Source: JACMLD01 sp039916305 (GTDB lineage Bacteria > Bacteroidota > Bacteroidia > Chitinophagales > Chitinophagaceae). Taken from it: a stretch of 64,000 nucleotides of DNA. Shown in pieces: positions 53,588 to 63,080 of this stretch (positions are counted from its first letter, which is position 1; every line of letters begins with the position of its first letter). The translations under genes were made by a program, and so were the position numbers. The notes beneath the pieces were generated by a model that saw only the letters and a list, made by a program, of their open reading frames with translations, had not been told where the DNA came from and searched no databases. The DNA is taken from NCBI GenBank assembly GCA_039916305.1, contig JBDSLR010000005.1, forward strand, positions 1-64,000. Direction: 5' to 3'.

Positions 53588-53881
53588 TTAATACCGTTGC
53601 CAATGGCCGGGTACCCAATTATAGCCGCGACGTGTATTTTGCCAGTGGCCTTCAGTCCAGTTGCTCCGGCGTCGTGAATTCTCCCAGCGACCCTCATGCC
53701 ATTGATACCGGCCACCTGTCCACACCCAATCGCCACTCACCCATACATGATTTCGGCTGGGTGCTGCAGGTCTGAAATAAACCACTTCGCGGGGCCGCTC
53801 GCGTACTGCATAACCGGGTGCACAAGAAACCAATGAAATCATCGCTATTAGTACTGTAAAGTGTACAACATATTTTTTCAT
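53588..53881 (-). CDS. YXWGXW repeat lipoprotein
   Basis: A 97-residue predicted lipoprotein (VLIAMISLVSC, Cys about residue 20). The mature part is built from Trp-rich repeats: VWVSGDWVWTGGRYQWHEGRWE, NWTEGHWQ and NWVPGHWQRY, the YXWGXW pattern. It is also Arg/His rich. Such proteins are small envelope proteins of unknown role. Monocistronic. Confidence 0.85.
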   Translation of the reverse strand: MKKYVVHFTVLIAMISLVSCAPGYAVRERPREVVYFRPAAPSRNHVWVSGDWVWTGGRYQWHEGRWENSRRRSNWTEGHWQNTRRGYNWVPGHWQRY

Positions 53882-53985
53882 ACTTCTTACTTTAGGTGTA
53901 AGTATAAGACTGTTGTGGATGCAATGGTTTAAACCACATTTCTTAACAAAAAGTAAAAACTACAGGGCAGCCGCCCAAAAAGGGC

Positions 53986-54020
53986 AAACCCCCAGCAGCA
54001 TTTCTTGCTGCTGGGGGTTT
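53986..54020 (-). terminator. Terminator after the M28 peptidase gene
   Basis: A perfect 15-bp stem, aaacccccagcagca (53986-54000) and tgctgctgggggttt (54006-54020), with a 5-nt loop. It lies 36 nt beyond the stop of the minus-strand peptidase gene. A second short palindrome (gccc ttttt gggc on the minus strand) follows. Confidence 0.75.
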
Positions 54021-54055
54021 GAAAACGATTGACTATTTCAATAGTATATAAAATA

Positions 54056-55423
54056 TTACTTGCCTACGCGTGGCAGTACGGGAACCATTGGTACTACGGG
54101 CAGGCTTTCATTGCCATCTTCACTTACAGATTGCACTGCAAAAAAATAATTGTCTTTTGAATACGGTAAGCTGATACTTGTTTCTTTTGTAAATATTTTC
54201 TTTTGCCATACAGCACTGCTGGTTTCGCGCATCAGCACATAAAAGCCTTTGTATTTGCCGCTTTTGGGATTGCCCCAGGAGAGGAACGTAAAATTATCTA
54301 ATTTTTTTACATCTACTTTTACCTCCTGCGGCATAGAAGGCGATTTTGCCAGGTTGGCAAGATTGCAAAGGTTCATACAGGTGTTTTTACGGAGGTATTC
54401 AAAATCCATAAACTCGGTAAGATCGCCATACTGGATGCCGTTTTCTTTGCGTATATCCTGGTGCTGGTGATTGTAGTTTTCATTCATTTCGGTAATGCGT
54501 ACGGCGGTAAAGCCAGCGAGTACATAGGGCGTATGATCGCCGCCACGCAGAAAGCGGTCGTTGCGGTATATCATCACCACCTGTAAATTGTCTACATAGC
54601 GTTCGCCGGTTTCTTTTACATACCGTGCCAGCTGCCGGGCTTTGCCATCATTCTCTAATCCTAACTGACGGATGTTTGCTGCGTTTTTATCCAATTCATA
54701 AGCTGGCAACCCTTCACTGAAAACGCGTATGCGGGTATTATCAATAATATTTGTTTCACTGCTGTTATTGCTGCCCATGATATCATTGTTCAGCACAGCT
54801 TCCAGGTTCAGGTTTTCCTTTTTTAATTTATTTGCCATATGCGCAGCACCCAGCAAACCCTGTTCCTCGCCGCTGACTGCTATAAAAATGATAGTAGCCG
54901 GGAAAGCAGTTTTACTCATAATGCGGGCGCATTCAATTACGGCCGCCACGCCGCTGCCATCATCATTGGCGCCGGGTGCATCGCCTGTTTTATCCATTAC
55001 ATTGCTGCGCCGGCTATCCAGGTGGCCACTGATTAAGAAGATGCGGTTGTCATAGGGGTCAGTTCCTTTTAACGTACCTACCACATTGCCCAATACCAAT
55101 GCAGCATCCACGCGTTTGCCATCAGCCGCAAGGGTAGTGCTGTCTATTAATGCTGTGAGGCGGCCACCGGATTGCCTGGCAAATTCATTGAACTTACCCA
55201 ACACCCATAACCTTGCCGCGCCAATACCTTTTTTGGCATCCGTTTGTGTGCTTATTGTACTGCGCGTACCAAATGCCACCATGGATTTTATATAGGATTG
55301 AAGCGAGTCTGCAGAGACTTCTTTTACCATTTTTTCAATAGCCGGATCTTTGTCAATAATGGTTTGCGAAAATGACACAATAGAGCAGCACAATGCAATA
55401 ATAATACAGTACAATTTTCTCAT
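54056..55423 (-). CDS. M28 family zinc aminopeptidase
   Basis: A 455-residue exported metallopeptidase with a signal peptide (YCIIIALCCSIVSFS). Zinc and catalytic residues in order: LISGHLDSR (His and Asp), APGANDDGSG (bridging Asp), SGEEQGLLG (Glu-Glu), LNNDIMGSN (Asp) and RGGDHTPYV (His). A short C-terminal domain of about 90 residues looks fibronectin-like (FTFLSWGNPKSGKYKGFYVLM). Probably periplasmic or secreted, taking N-terminal residues from peptides. Followed by a strong hairpin at 53986-54020. Confidence 0.9.
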   Translation of the reverse strand: MRKLYCIIIALCCSIVSFSQTIIDKDPAIEKMVKEVSADSLQSYIKSMVAFGTRSTISTQTDAKKGIGAARLWVLGKFNEFARQSGGRLTALIDSTTLAADGKRVDAALVLGNVVGTLKGTDPYDNRIFLISGHLDSRRSNVMDKTGDAPGANDDGSGVAAVIECARIMSKTAFPATIIFIAVSGEEQGLLGAAHMANKLKKENLNLEAVLNNDIMGSNNSSETNIIDNTRIRVFSEGLPAYELDKNAANIRQLGLENDGKARQLARYVKETGERYVDNLQVVMIYRNDRFLRGGDHTPYVLAGFTAVRITEMNENYNHQHQDIRKENGIQYGDLTEFMDFEYLRKNTCMNLCNLANLAKSPSMPQEVKVDVKKLDNFTFLSWGNPKSGKYKGFYVLMRETSSAVWQKKIFTKETSISLPYSKDNYFFAVQSVSEDGNESLPVVPMVPVLPRVGK

Positions 55424-55659
55424 GTAAATATAGTTTGGTCACTAAAATTAATGTAAAGCCAGTAAGTTATTTCACCGGATAAAAATTATATTCCGGTGGT
55501 TTTGATGGCTCACTTAAAGCTGCAGGATTTATTCAAACACATACGATCATCTCATTTTGTATGGCGCTATTCTTTTTCTATACAACTGCTGATAGTATTT
55601 TTATAAAGGTCTGCAGCTTCTGCAAGCTGAATGCTCATTATTGCTTACTGAATACTTTT

Positions 55660-56916
55660 TCAATATCTGTATTTGTCTTTCCAGCGCTGTTGCAGAAATT
55701 TTCTCAACTCGTCTTCACGGGCATTTTTGCCCGGTTCATAAAACACGGTGCCACTTATTTTTTCGGGTAAATATTCCTGCTCAGAAAAATTATTATCGTA
55801 GCTATGCGAATATTGGTAGCCCTTTCCATAATCCATGTTCTTCATTAATTTGGTGGGTGCATTGCGGATATGCAGCGGCACAGGTAAATCACCATACTGT
55901 TTTACCGCAGCCATAGCCGCGCTGATAGCCGCCACCGCCGCATTGCTTTTGGGTGAAGCGGCCAGGTAAGTAACGCATTGGGATAAAATGATTTGAGATT
56001 CGGGGTAGCCGATTTTATTCACCGCATCAAAAGTGGTGTTGGCCATTACCAGCGCAGTAGGGTTGGCATTGCCGATATCTTCGCTGGCCAGTATAACCAG
56101 GCGGCGGGCGATAAATTTTACATCTTCACCACCTTCAATCATCCTTGCCAGCCAGTATACTGCCGCATTGGGGTCGCTGCCCCTGACAGACTTGATAAAA
56201 GCAGAAATGATATCGTAATGCTGCTCGCCCTTTTTATCGTACAAGGCTACACGCCGTTGTGCAATCTCCATTACTTTTTCATCGGTTATGACTGCATTGT
56301 CGCCGAGGGCATCCGTTACCAGTTCCAGCAAATTCAGCAATTTGCGGGCATCGCCGCCTGAGATATTGATGATGGCACTGGTTTCTTTAAGCGTGATTTT
56401 TTTACGGGCCAGTTGTTCATCATTTGTTAAGGCCTGCTGCAGTAAACCAATTAATTTTTTTTCATCCAGCGGCTTCAATACATAAACCTGGCAACGGCTC
56501 AGCAATGCCGAATTTACTTCAAAAGATGGATTTTCGGTTGTGGCACCAATCAGGGTAATGACACCTTTTTCAACAGCACCCAGCAAAGCATCCTGCTGGC
56601 CTTTATTAAACCGGTGTATCTCGTCTATAAAAAGAATACAGCTGGGAAGGGTTTTGGCCGTTTCTATTACTTCCCGTACATCTTTTACGCCGCTGCTAAT
56701 GGCACTGAGGGTGAAAAATGGCACGCCAAGGCTATGCGCAATAATGTTAGCGATGGTAGTTTTGCCTACACCGGGTGGTCCCCATAAGATCATAGAAGGC
56801 AGCTTGCCGTTTTCGATAGCAGTGCGCAGTATACTGCCTTTGCCGGTTAAATGTTCCTGGCCGGCCAGTTCATCCAGCGTGCTGGGGCGCTGGCGTTCTG
56901 CTAATGGGGAAGTCAT
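55660..56916 (-). CDS. rarA: Replication-associated recombination protein A (RarA/MgsA)
   Basis: An AAA+ ATPase of 418 residues that acts at stalled forks. N-terminal PLAERQRPSTLDELAGQEHL; Walker A GPPGVGKTT; Walker B LFIDEIHRFNKGQQD; sensor 1 GATTENPSFEVNSALLSR; then clamp-loader-like helical domains (YWLARMIEGGEDVKFIARRL) and the C-terminal MgsA domain (YKYPHDYP-like segment YQYSHSYDNNFSEQEYLPE). Length is normal. Probably a single-gene transcript. Confidence 0.95.
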   Translation of the reverse strand: MTSPLAERQRPSTLDELAGQEHLTGKGSILRTAIENGKLPSMILWGPPGVGKTTIANIIAHSLGVPFFTLSAISSGVKDVREVIETAKTLPSCILFIDEIHRFNKGQQDALLGAVEKGVITLIGATTENPSFEVNSALLSRCQVYVLKPLDEKKLIGLLQQALTNDEQLARKKITLKETSAIINISGGDARKLLNLLELVTDALGDNAVITDEKVMEIAQRRVALYDKKGEQHYDIISAFIKSVRGSDPNAAVYWLARMIEGGEDVKFIARRLVILASEDIGNANPTALVMANTTFDAVNKIGYPESQIILSQCVTYLAASPKSNAAVAAISAAMAAVKQYGDLPVPLHIRNAPTKLMKNMDYGKGYQYSHSYDNNFSEQEYLPEKISGTVFYEPGKNAREDELRKFLQQRWKDKYRY

Positions 56917-56976
56917 AGATCAAAGTAACAAAAAAAGCGACTGAGAGTTTGTAAATACCTTACCGGTGGCAATTTT

Positions 56977-57825
56977 TTAATGTACCTGCACTTGCAGAAA
57001 AGCGCTTATTTTGGCAAAAGAGTCAAGCAAATCCGCACCTTCCCAACCATGGCCATTATTGGGGTAAAATACATATTGGGTTGCTACGCCCAGCGACTGC
57101 AACTTATCACGTACGAGAGTGGATTGGGAGGGTGGCACCAATGGGTCTGCGCCCCCATGCAATAATAAAGTAGGCGGCGACTGTGCTGTGATGTAATTGA
57201 ATGGACTCGATTGCTGGTACAAAGTTGGGTTAAGGGTTGGTGTGGAACCCGTTACCTCCCGCATTGCCAATGCAAACACCGGGTTAGGCTGGTTGTAAAA
57301 ACTGACAAGTTCCGTGGGACCGAAAAATGAAATTGCCGCTTTAGCCTTCACCGGAATACTGTATTTATAGGCCTGCAGCAAAGCAAGATGCGCACCCGCG
57401 CTGGCACCCAGGAAGACCCATTTATCTGAGATAAGGTATTCATTTTTTTTACTGAATATAAAGTCAACGGCGGCTTTTACATCATTTTCCTGTGTTGGGA
57501 AGAGATTTTGCCCGTTTACTGCCAGCCGGTAATTAATATTGATAAAGGCATAACCCGGCAAAAGGCTTTGTAAGTTGGGTATTGATAGGGTGAAATCTGC
57601 CTTGTCGCCTTCTGTCCAGCCACCGCCGTGTATAAGAAAGAGAAGTTTTGTACTATCCGCAGAACGGTTGGCTGGCAGGTAGATATCCATTTTCTGTTTG
57701 GGATCGGCTCCATAGCTAACATTCATCATAGTGGAAGCAGCAACAGAATTGGGCTGGGTGCCATCGTTTTTCTTGCAGGCAGAAAAAAATGCCGGTATAA
57801 TCATCAACAGAAGGAAATAGCGCAT
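56977..57825 (-). CDS. Alpha/beta-hydrolase esterase lipoprotein
   Basis: A 282-residue predicted lipoprotein (LLLMIIPAFFSAC, Cys about residue 17) with an esterase/lipase (BD-FAE-like) domain: oxyanion motif LIHGGGWTEGD, nucleophile elbow GASAGAHLAL, acid Asp in LLHGGADPLVPP and His in NNGHGWEG. Acts in the envelope; may deacetylate or de-esterify glycans, which would fit the nearby xylanase, but the substrate is not evident. Divergent from the DUF1800 gene. Confidence 0.88.
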   Translation of the reverse strand: MRYFLLLMIIPAFFSACKKNDGTQPNSVAASTMMNVSYGADPKQKMDIYLPANRSADSTKLLFLIHGGGWTEGDKADFTLSIPNLQSLLPGYAFININYRLAVNGQNLFPTQENDVKAAVDFIFSKKNEYLISDKWVFLGASAGAHLALLQAYKYSIPVKAKAAISFFGPTELVSFYNQPNPVFALAMREVTGSTPTLNPTLYQQSSPFNYITAQSPPTLLLHGGADPLVPPSQSTLVRDKLQSLGVATQYVFYPNNGHGWEGADLLDSFAKISAFLQVQVH

Positions 57826-58137
57826 GCGTAAGGTTTGTCAAATTAACGTAACTGCCTGTGAAACAGATGTGAAGGAAATGCAAAAACTGTATCACGCTCA
57901 CGGCTATTACTAAAAAAGCATGCCAGTCCTGAAAAACTGCGGCGCGACGTGTTCGTTAGCGTGAGTAATTGTTATTTGCCGGGTAAAGAGCTGTGATGGC
58001 TCGCTGCACAGGGTTTGTGCCTGTTTTTACCGCATGGCTTGATCTGTGGCGTCCAGGTTTTTTTCCACACTAAACCATTTTGTTAATATTTAATCAATTT
58101 TTAATCTTTATATTACAATAACTAAAAAACTTTTTTT
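57826..58137. other. Divergent intergenic region
   Basis: Carries the start regions of the esterase lipoprotein gene (minus) and the DUF1800 gene (plus). On the plus strand TTTTG (58078-58082) lies 19 nt before TAATCTTTA (from 58102), an imperfect version of the Bacteroidota promoter and a plausible DUF1800 promoter. No small gene or RNA structure was recognised. Confidence 0.4.
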
Positions 58138-59895
58138 ATGGGAGATACAATGCAGCGCAGGCAGTTTTTGAGCCGCCTCGCCAAAACTAACAATACAGCA
58201 AATCCCCAAACCGTAGAAAAAAGTTCAGCAGCAATAGCCCACCCCCCCAGTTCAAACCGCGCAACAGGCGCACAATCAGGTATCAGCTTATATGGCGGTG
58301 CCTGGACAGAAAAAGAAATGATTCATCTGTTAAAGAGAGTCATGTTTGGTGCTACCAAAAAAGATGTAGACAAAATTAAAGGTATGTCTGTAAGCAGCGC
58401 GGTAGATTTCCTGATTGATAATCCTGTACAACCCGACAGCCCGGTGAATAATTATACCATTGTGGGCGGTACCGGAGCTACGGACACCGGCGGTGTTGCT
58501 TTTGGCAGTTCATGGATCGATGCAAAACTGCCGGATCCAACTGATGCAACTATCAGAAATACGCTTAACAACAACCGTCTTGGCAACTCATTTAAGCCTT
58601 GGTGGATGGGTTTAATGATTAACCAGCCAACGCATATCCTGGAAAAGCTTACCCTGTTCTGGTCCAATCATTTTGGTACTGATACTGCCAATAATAACCG
58701 CCCCAAAGCTATTTACCAGCATTACAAAATTTTGCGCACCTATGGACTTACAAATTTCAAGGATTTGCTGAAACAGGTAACCATTGATCCGCATATGCTG
58801 TATTTTCTTAGCGGCAACAACAGCAGTAAACCTACCCCCAACGAAAACTATGCGCGTGAATTGCAGGAACTGTTCACCGTTGGTAAAGGAACTGGCTCTC
58901 AGTATACAGAGGATGATGTAAAGGCAGCTGCAAAAGTGCTGAGTGGCTGGCAGGTACCTGCACAGAGTACAGTGGACGGAACCTATACAAGCATTTTCAC
59001 TGCTTCAAGGCATGATACAACTACAAAAACCTTTTCTGCTTTTTATGGCCCAGCCCCTAATAATGTAATTGCTTCCAATGGTATTAATGAGGTGGATGAT
59101 TTGCTGAATATGATCCTGAAGACCAATGAATGTGCTAAATATATCGTTCGCAGATTGTATACCTGGTTTGTATATTACAAGATTACACCTGATATTGAAG
59201 CCAGTGTAATTACCCCGCTGGCAGATATATTCCGTTCCAGTAATTACAGTATACCCATTGTGTTAAAAGCGCTTTTTAAAAGTGAGCATTTTTTTGACAG
59301 CTTCAATTACGGCGGTATCATCAAGAGCCCGGTTGATTTATATGTAAGTCTGGTTAGGGAGCTTGATCTGGTGCTGGCACCTGCACCGGTAGAAACCAAG
59401 TATACGCATTGGAAATTCTTTTCAGACAGGTGCAGTACAGAAGCACAGTCTATAGGTGATCCGCCCAATGTAGCCGGCTGGCCTGCATATTATGTAGCGG
59501 AGACCAAATTTTATGAAACATGGATGTCTCCGGCTACAATACAAACAAAGGCAAAAAACCTGCTTTCATATTCCTCCAAAGCAGGATTTAAAATTGGTGC
59601 CCTTACCCTGAAGATAGATGCTGCCGGTTTCCTGAAACAGTTTCCGGTAAGCGATGCTGGTAATGCAGATATAGCTATAAAAAAGTTTAACCTGTACCTG
59701 TTGCCGATGGATTTAACAGCGGAGCAGATTACTTTTTTGAGAGCAAAACTAATACCTCCCGGAGAGCCGGATAATTACTGGACCCAGCAATGGAATAACT
59801 ACCTGAACAGTCCTTCTACCAATATGGCGGTAGCGGCTTTACTGCAGGATATTGTTATTTATATGACCGGCCTGGCGGAGTATTACCTGTATTAA
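58138..59895 (+). CDS. DUF1800 domain protein
   Basis: A 585-residue protein whose core (about residues 55-570) is DUF1800: LLKRVMFGATKKDV, FWSNHFGTDTANN, NENYARELQELFTVGKGT, KAAAKVLSGWQ and GDPPNVAGWPAY. The N-terminus has a twin-arginine-like QRRQFLSR but no clear hydrophobic segment. Partner of the DUF1501 gene 21 nt downstream; the two occur together in many bacteria. The pair is thought to act in the envelope, but no activity is established. Confidence 0.9.
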   Translation: MGDTMQRRQFLSRLAKTNNTANPQTVEKSSAAIAHPPSSNRATGAQSGISLYGGAWTEKEMIHLLKRVMFGATKKDVDKIKGMSVSSAVDFLIDNPVQPDSPVNNYTIVGGTGATDTGGVAFGSSWIDAKLPDPTDATIRNTLNNNRLGNSFKPWWMGLMINQPTHILEKLTLFWSNHFGTDTANNNRPKAIYQHYKILRTYGLTNFKDLLKQVTIDPHMLYFLSGNNSSKPTPNENYARELQELFTVGKGTGSQYTEDDVKAAAKVLSGWQVPAQSTVDGTYTSIFTASRHDTTTKTFSAFYGPAPNNVIASNGINEVDDLLNMILKTNECAKYIVRRLYTWFVYYKITPDIEASVITPLADIFRSSNYSIPIVLKALFKSEHFFDSFNYGGIIKSPVDLYVSLVRELDLVLAPAPVETKYTHWKFFSDRCSTEAQSIGDPPNVAGWPAYYVAETKFYETWMSPATIQTKAKNLLSYSSKAGFKIGALTLKIDAAGFLKQFPVSDAGNADIAIKKFNLYLLPMDLTAEQITFLRAKLIPPGEPDNYWTQQWNNYLNSPSTNMAVAALLQDIVIYMTGLAEYYLY

Positions 59896-59916
59896 TTTAT
59901 CAGCACTTTAAAATCA

Positions 59917-61773
59917 ATGTACATGAAACGAAGAAAATTTTTAAAAGCAGCACCTGCATTTTCGCTGCCTTTTTTTATAAAAGGATTCCCGGTTCAGGCC
60001 ATGACGCAAAGCCCGCTTTTACAGTTGCTGGGTCAGCAGTCGTTATTAAACGGAAGGATACTGGTGCTTATTCAGCTGAATGGTGGTAATGATGGCATCA
60101 ATACCGTTATCCCGGTTGATAAGTATGCCATGCTCTCTGTAGCAAGGCCCGATATACTTGTTAAGGATACCCGGGTATTGCCGCTGAATAATGTAACAGG
60201 TATGGGCTTGCACCCTGGCCTTGCAGAGATGAAGAATATGTTTAATAATGGATTGTTGCATATTGTAAGGGATGTAAGTTATCCAACCCCCAGCTTTTCT
60301 CATTTCCGGGCAACTGATATATGGCTTACCGGCGCAGACTCACAAGCTAACCAGTACCTGACTACAGGATGGCTGGGAAGAAGTATTGACGAACAATATC
60401 CTGCTTACCCGGATACATTGCCCATGACCCACCCGCTGGCGGTCCAGTTGGGATCACAGGCTTCCAGCATGCTGCAGACCAGCGAAACAAATGCTGCCTT
60501 TACGGTTATTGACCCGTCTTCTTTTTATGATTTCGTGAATGGCGTGGTACCAGCCATGCCGGATACGCCGTACGGAAACGAGCTTACTTTTATCCGTAAA
60601 CTACAGCAGCAGACAGATCAGTATGCAACCCTGGTAGCAGGTGTGTATGCCAAAGGCGTAAACAAGGTTACCTATCCAAATACCAATGCGCTGGCCAGGC
60701 AATTGGGCATTATCGCAAAACTGATAAGCGGGGGTTTGAAGACGCCCATCTATGTGGTCAACCATCCCAATAGTTTTGATACGCACAATTTCCAGGTCGA
60801 TTCCATCGATGCTGACCACGTTAATGGATCGCATAACAATTCCCTTTCTGTATTATCCAAAGCAATAGATTTGTTTCAACAGGATCTTACGCTGCAGAAT
60901 TTGCAGGACAGGGTTACAGGTATGACGTTTACAGAGTTTGGAAGAAGGGTAGCGCAAAATGGCACTTTTGGTACCGATCACGGAACTGCCACGCCTATGT
61001 TCTTTTTTGGTGCCAAGGTGAATCCGGCAGTAAGCGGTACTACACCCACTTTTACTACCGGCACTGTGCCCATTAACAATAACACCCAATTGAACAGGCA
61101 GTTTGATTTCAGGCAGGTGTATTATACTGTATTGAAAGACTGGTTTCAGTTAACGGATGCTGATTTGCAATCCGTTTTATTTCAGAGTTATACACCGATG
61201 TCTATTTTTAACCAGGCAGCATTGCCGGTTACTTTATTATCATTCACCGGTAACTGGAAGAATGCCGAAGTATCGCTTCAATGGACAGTAGACCAGGAAA
61301 TTAATATAGACAGCTATGAAATACAACGTTCTGAAGACGGGTCCAGCTTTAGCAAAAAAGGAACGGTTACAGCGCTGAATGTTACCAGCAAACATGATTA
61401 TACTTTCTATGATACCAGTCTGCAGAAAGCCTACTACTATTACCGCATTAAAATAATAGAGAAATCAGGAGAAATTAAATATTCCAATGTATTGCTGCTG
61501 AAAGATGCCGCACAAATGCAGGGTGTGAGGGTTAAAATATTGCCTAACCCAATTGATAAGTGGTTTACTACCGCCTTCCAGGATAAGGTGACAGGCAATA
61601 TTACCGTACGCATACTGGATCTAACGGGTAAGGAGGTGTGGAAAGCAGAGGAGCGTGCCAATGATACATACAACCTTACTTTTAATATTAACAAGTCTAT
61701 TACGCCGGGTGTATATGTAATACAGGTGCAGGGAAAAGAATATGAGGCTACCACAAAAGTAATACTCCGGTAA
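59917..61773 (+). CDS. DUF1501 protein with Tat-like signal and T9SS tail
   Basis: About 618 residues; the second ATG at 59923 puts MKRRKFLKAAPAFSLPFF at the start, a Tat-like RRxFLK signal. The DUF1501 domain (sulfatase/phosphatase-like fold) spans residues about 45-430, with QLNGGNDGINTVIPVD, DGLHP-like GMGLHPGLAEMKN and FTEFGRRVAQNGTFGTDHGTATPMF, which carries the metal-binding DHG. A Bacteroidota LQWTV.QEINIDSYEIQRS domain follows, then a type A T9SS sorting domain (ILPNPID ... ATTKVILR). It is thus predicted to fold in the cytoplasm, cross by Tat and leave by T9SS. Co-transcribed with DUF1800; terminator at 61802. Confidence 0.9.
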   Translation: MYMKRRKFLKAAPAFSLPFFIKGFPVQAMTQSPLLQLLGQQSLLNGRILVLIQLNGGNDGINTVIPVDKYAMLSVARPDILVKDTRVLPLNNVTGMGLHPGLAEMKNMFNNGLLHIVRDVSYPTPSFSHFRATDIWLTGADSQANQYLTTGWLGRSIDEQYPAYPDTLPMTHPLAVQLGSQASSMLQTSETNAAFTVIDPSSFYDFVNGVVPAMPDTPYGNELTFIRKLQQQTDQYATLVAGVYAKGVNKVTYPNTNALARQLGIIAKLISGGLKTPIYVVNHPNSFDTHNFQVDSIDADHVNGSHNNSLSVLSKAIDLFQQDLTLQNLQDRVTGMTFTEFGRRVAQNGTFGTDHGTATPMFFFGAKVNPAVSGTTPTFTTGTVPINNNTQLNRQFDFRQVYYTVLKDWFQLTDADLQSVLFQSYTPMSIFNQAALPVTLLSFTGNWKNAEVSLQWTVDQEINIDSYEIQRSEDGSSFSKKGTVTALNVTSKHDYTFYDTSLQKAYYYYRIKIIEKSGEIKYSNVLLLKDAAQMQGVRVKILPNPIDKWFTTAFQDKVTGNITVRILDLTGKEVWKAEERANDTYNLTFNINKSITPGVYVIQVQGKEYEATTKVILR

Positions 61774-61801
61774 GTTTTTCTATTTTAGCCTTTATGAAGT
61801 A

Positions 61802-61833
61802 AGGGGTTGTATCTGCTGATGCAGCCCCTTTTT
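61802..61833 (+). terminator. Terminator after DUF1800-DUF1501
   Basis: A 12-bp stem with two G-T pairs: aggggttgtatc (61802-61813) and gatgcagcccct (61818-61829), loop tgct, then a T-run to 61833. Confidence 0.85.
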
Positions 61834-61915
61834 GTGTTCCTGGTAATTCCGGACGGCGTTCGGCAAGATCATACATTGACGAAGTCAGCAACTTCGTACA
61901 GCGGCAGCTGTTTTT

Positions 61916-62302
61916 CTAACAAAGCACCAACTGCGCATACAATTGCTGCAGCGTTTCTTTTACATCATTACAAAGGCCCGTATGCGTTTTGGATGTTTGC
62001 AATACGGTACTGCGGGTGGCAGTGAGCCAGCGAAAACGATCGGCAACAGCCAGTTTTCCGATGGGCCCGCTGTCTTTGGTGCCGGCACATATTTTTTCAA
62101 ACGCCTGCAGGTATTGACCAATCTCCGGGATATCCAGTTCGCAGGCAAACGCCTTTAGCCGTTCTCCATCCAGGTGAAAAAGTACATTCAAAAATTTTTG
62201 TTTCGGGCAATACAGCACTACTCCTACGTTGAGAAACTCTTCCCGCTCCACTTTTGGAACCACCCGCAGAACGGCATATTCAAATAAATATTTCTCTTGC
62301 AT
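61916..62302 (-). CDS. DUF3037 protein
   Basis: A 128-residue protein of the DUF3037 family: YAVLRVVPKVEREEFLNVGVVLYC at the start, RLKAFACELDI, and a late GPIGKLAVADRFRWLTATRSTVLQTSKTHTG. No signal peptide or transmembrane segment, so cytosolic. Its ATG lies inside the HipA-like kinase gene (23-nt overlap), a strong sign of co-expression. The family regularly follows HipA-like kinases; its role is unknown. Confidence 0.88.
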   Translation of the reverse strand: MQEKYLFEYAVLRVVPKVEREEFLNVGVVLYCPKQKFLNVLFHLDGERLKAFACELDIPEIGQYLQAFEKICAGTKDSGPIGKLAVADRFRWLTATRSTVLQTSKTHTGLCNDVKETLQQLYAQLVLC

Positions 62303-63080
62303 GCTGTGCTTCTTTTACAAAAATGGCTGAATTTGCGATGCGTAAGTTGAGGAAACGGTTATAAGCCTCACGGTGTTCCTTAGTTGATTTGAATGGAGAT
62401 GCATCACCTGTAAGCCATTCATCCGGAACCAGTGACACAATGGAACGGATGCGCTCTTCCGTAAGAATTGATCGGAACTTTGCATCCACTACAGCAAGGT
62501 CAGTAGCACGCGGCAATAATACATGATCTTTAACATGCGTAAACGGGCGCAATGCCTGCGTTTCCCAGTTTTGCCATGCATGATGAAAATAGAGGGAAGC
62601 GCCGTGATCAATCAACCACAACTCCTTATGCCATAGAAGCATATTGGTATTGCGGTAGGTGCGGTCTACATTGGTGATCAGGCAATCGAGCCATACCACC
62701 TGCGACGCAAGCAGGGGATCAATGAAACTTACCGTGGGATCAAATGTAATAGAGCCGGATAAATAATGCAATGCTATATTAAGCCCCGTGCTGGCTTTCA
62801 GCAAATCCTGTATTTCTTCATCGGGTTCTGTACGGCCAAAAGCTGTATCAAGTTCTGCAAATACAATTTCAGGAATTTTCAGTCCCAGTGCACGCGCAAT
62901 TTCCCCGCCAATCAGTTCTGCTACCAAAGATTTAGGTGCCTGGCCAGCGCCACGGAATTTAATCACGTATAAAAAATCATCATCTGCTTCCGCAATGGCT
63001 GGCAGGGAGCCACCTTCCCGCAGGGGCGTAACATACCTTGTAACATGAACCGTTCTTATAACAGGCGGATTGTCTTTCAC
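62280..63080 (-). CDS. HipA-like protein kinase
   Basis: A 266-residue protein of the short HipA-like (PI3/4-kinase-fold) group, shorter than the ~440-residue HipA toxins and without the N-subdomain seen there. Features: YVIKFRGAGQAPKSL (nucleotide Lys), LVAELIGGEIARALGLKIPEI, catalytic-loop block LITNVDRTYRNTNMLLW, and metal-binding IDHGASLYF. No HipB-type helix-turn-helix gene is adjacent; the partner is DUF3037, overlapping by 23 nt. May phosphorylate a tRNA synthetase or another target, but no substrate can be inferred. It could act as a toxin or as a housekeeping kinase. Confidence 0.85.
   Translation of the reverse strand: MKDNPPVIRTVHVTRYVTPLREGGSLPAIAEADDDFLYVIKFRGAGQAPKSLVAELIGGEIARALGLKIPEIVFAELDTAFGRTEPDEEIQDLLKASTGLNIALHYLSGSITFDPTVSFIDPLLASQVVWLDCLITNVDRTYRNTNMLLWHKELWLIDHGASLYFHHAWQNWETQALRPFTHVKDHVLLPRATDLAVVDAKFRSILTEERIRSIVSLVPDEWLTGDASPFKSTKEHREAYNRFLNLRIANSAIFVKEAQHAREIFI

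Noticed and set aside
52296..57825. Polysaccharide utilisation locus around the GH10 xylanase
   Set aside because: No SusC/SusD pair, hybrid sensor or other glycosidase is nearby; the esterase 3.6 kb away is not enough.
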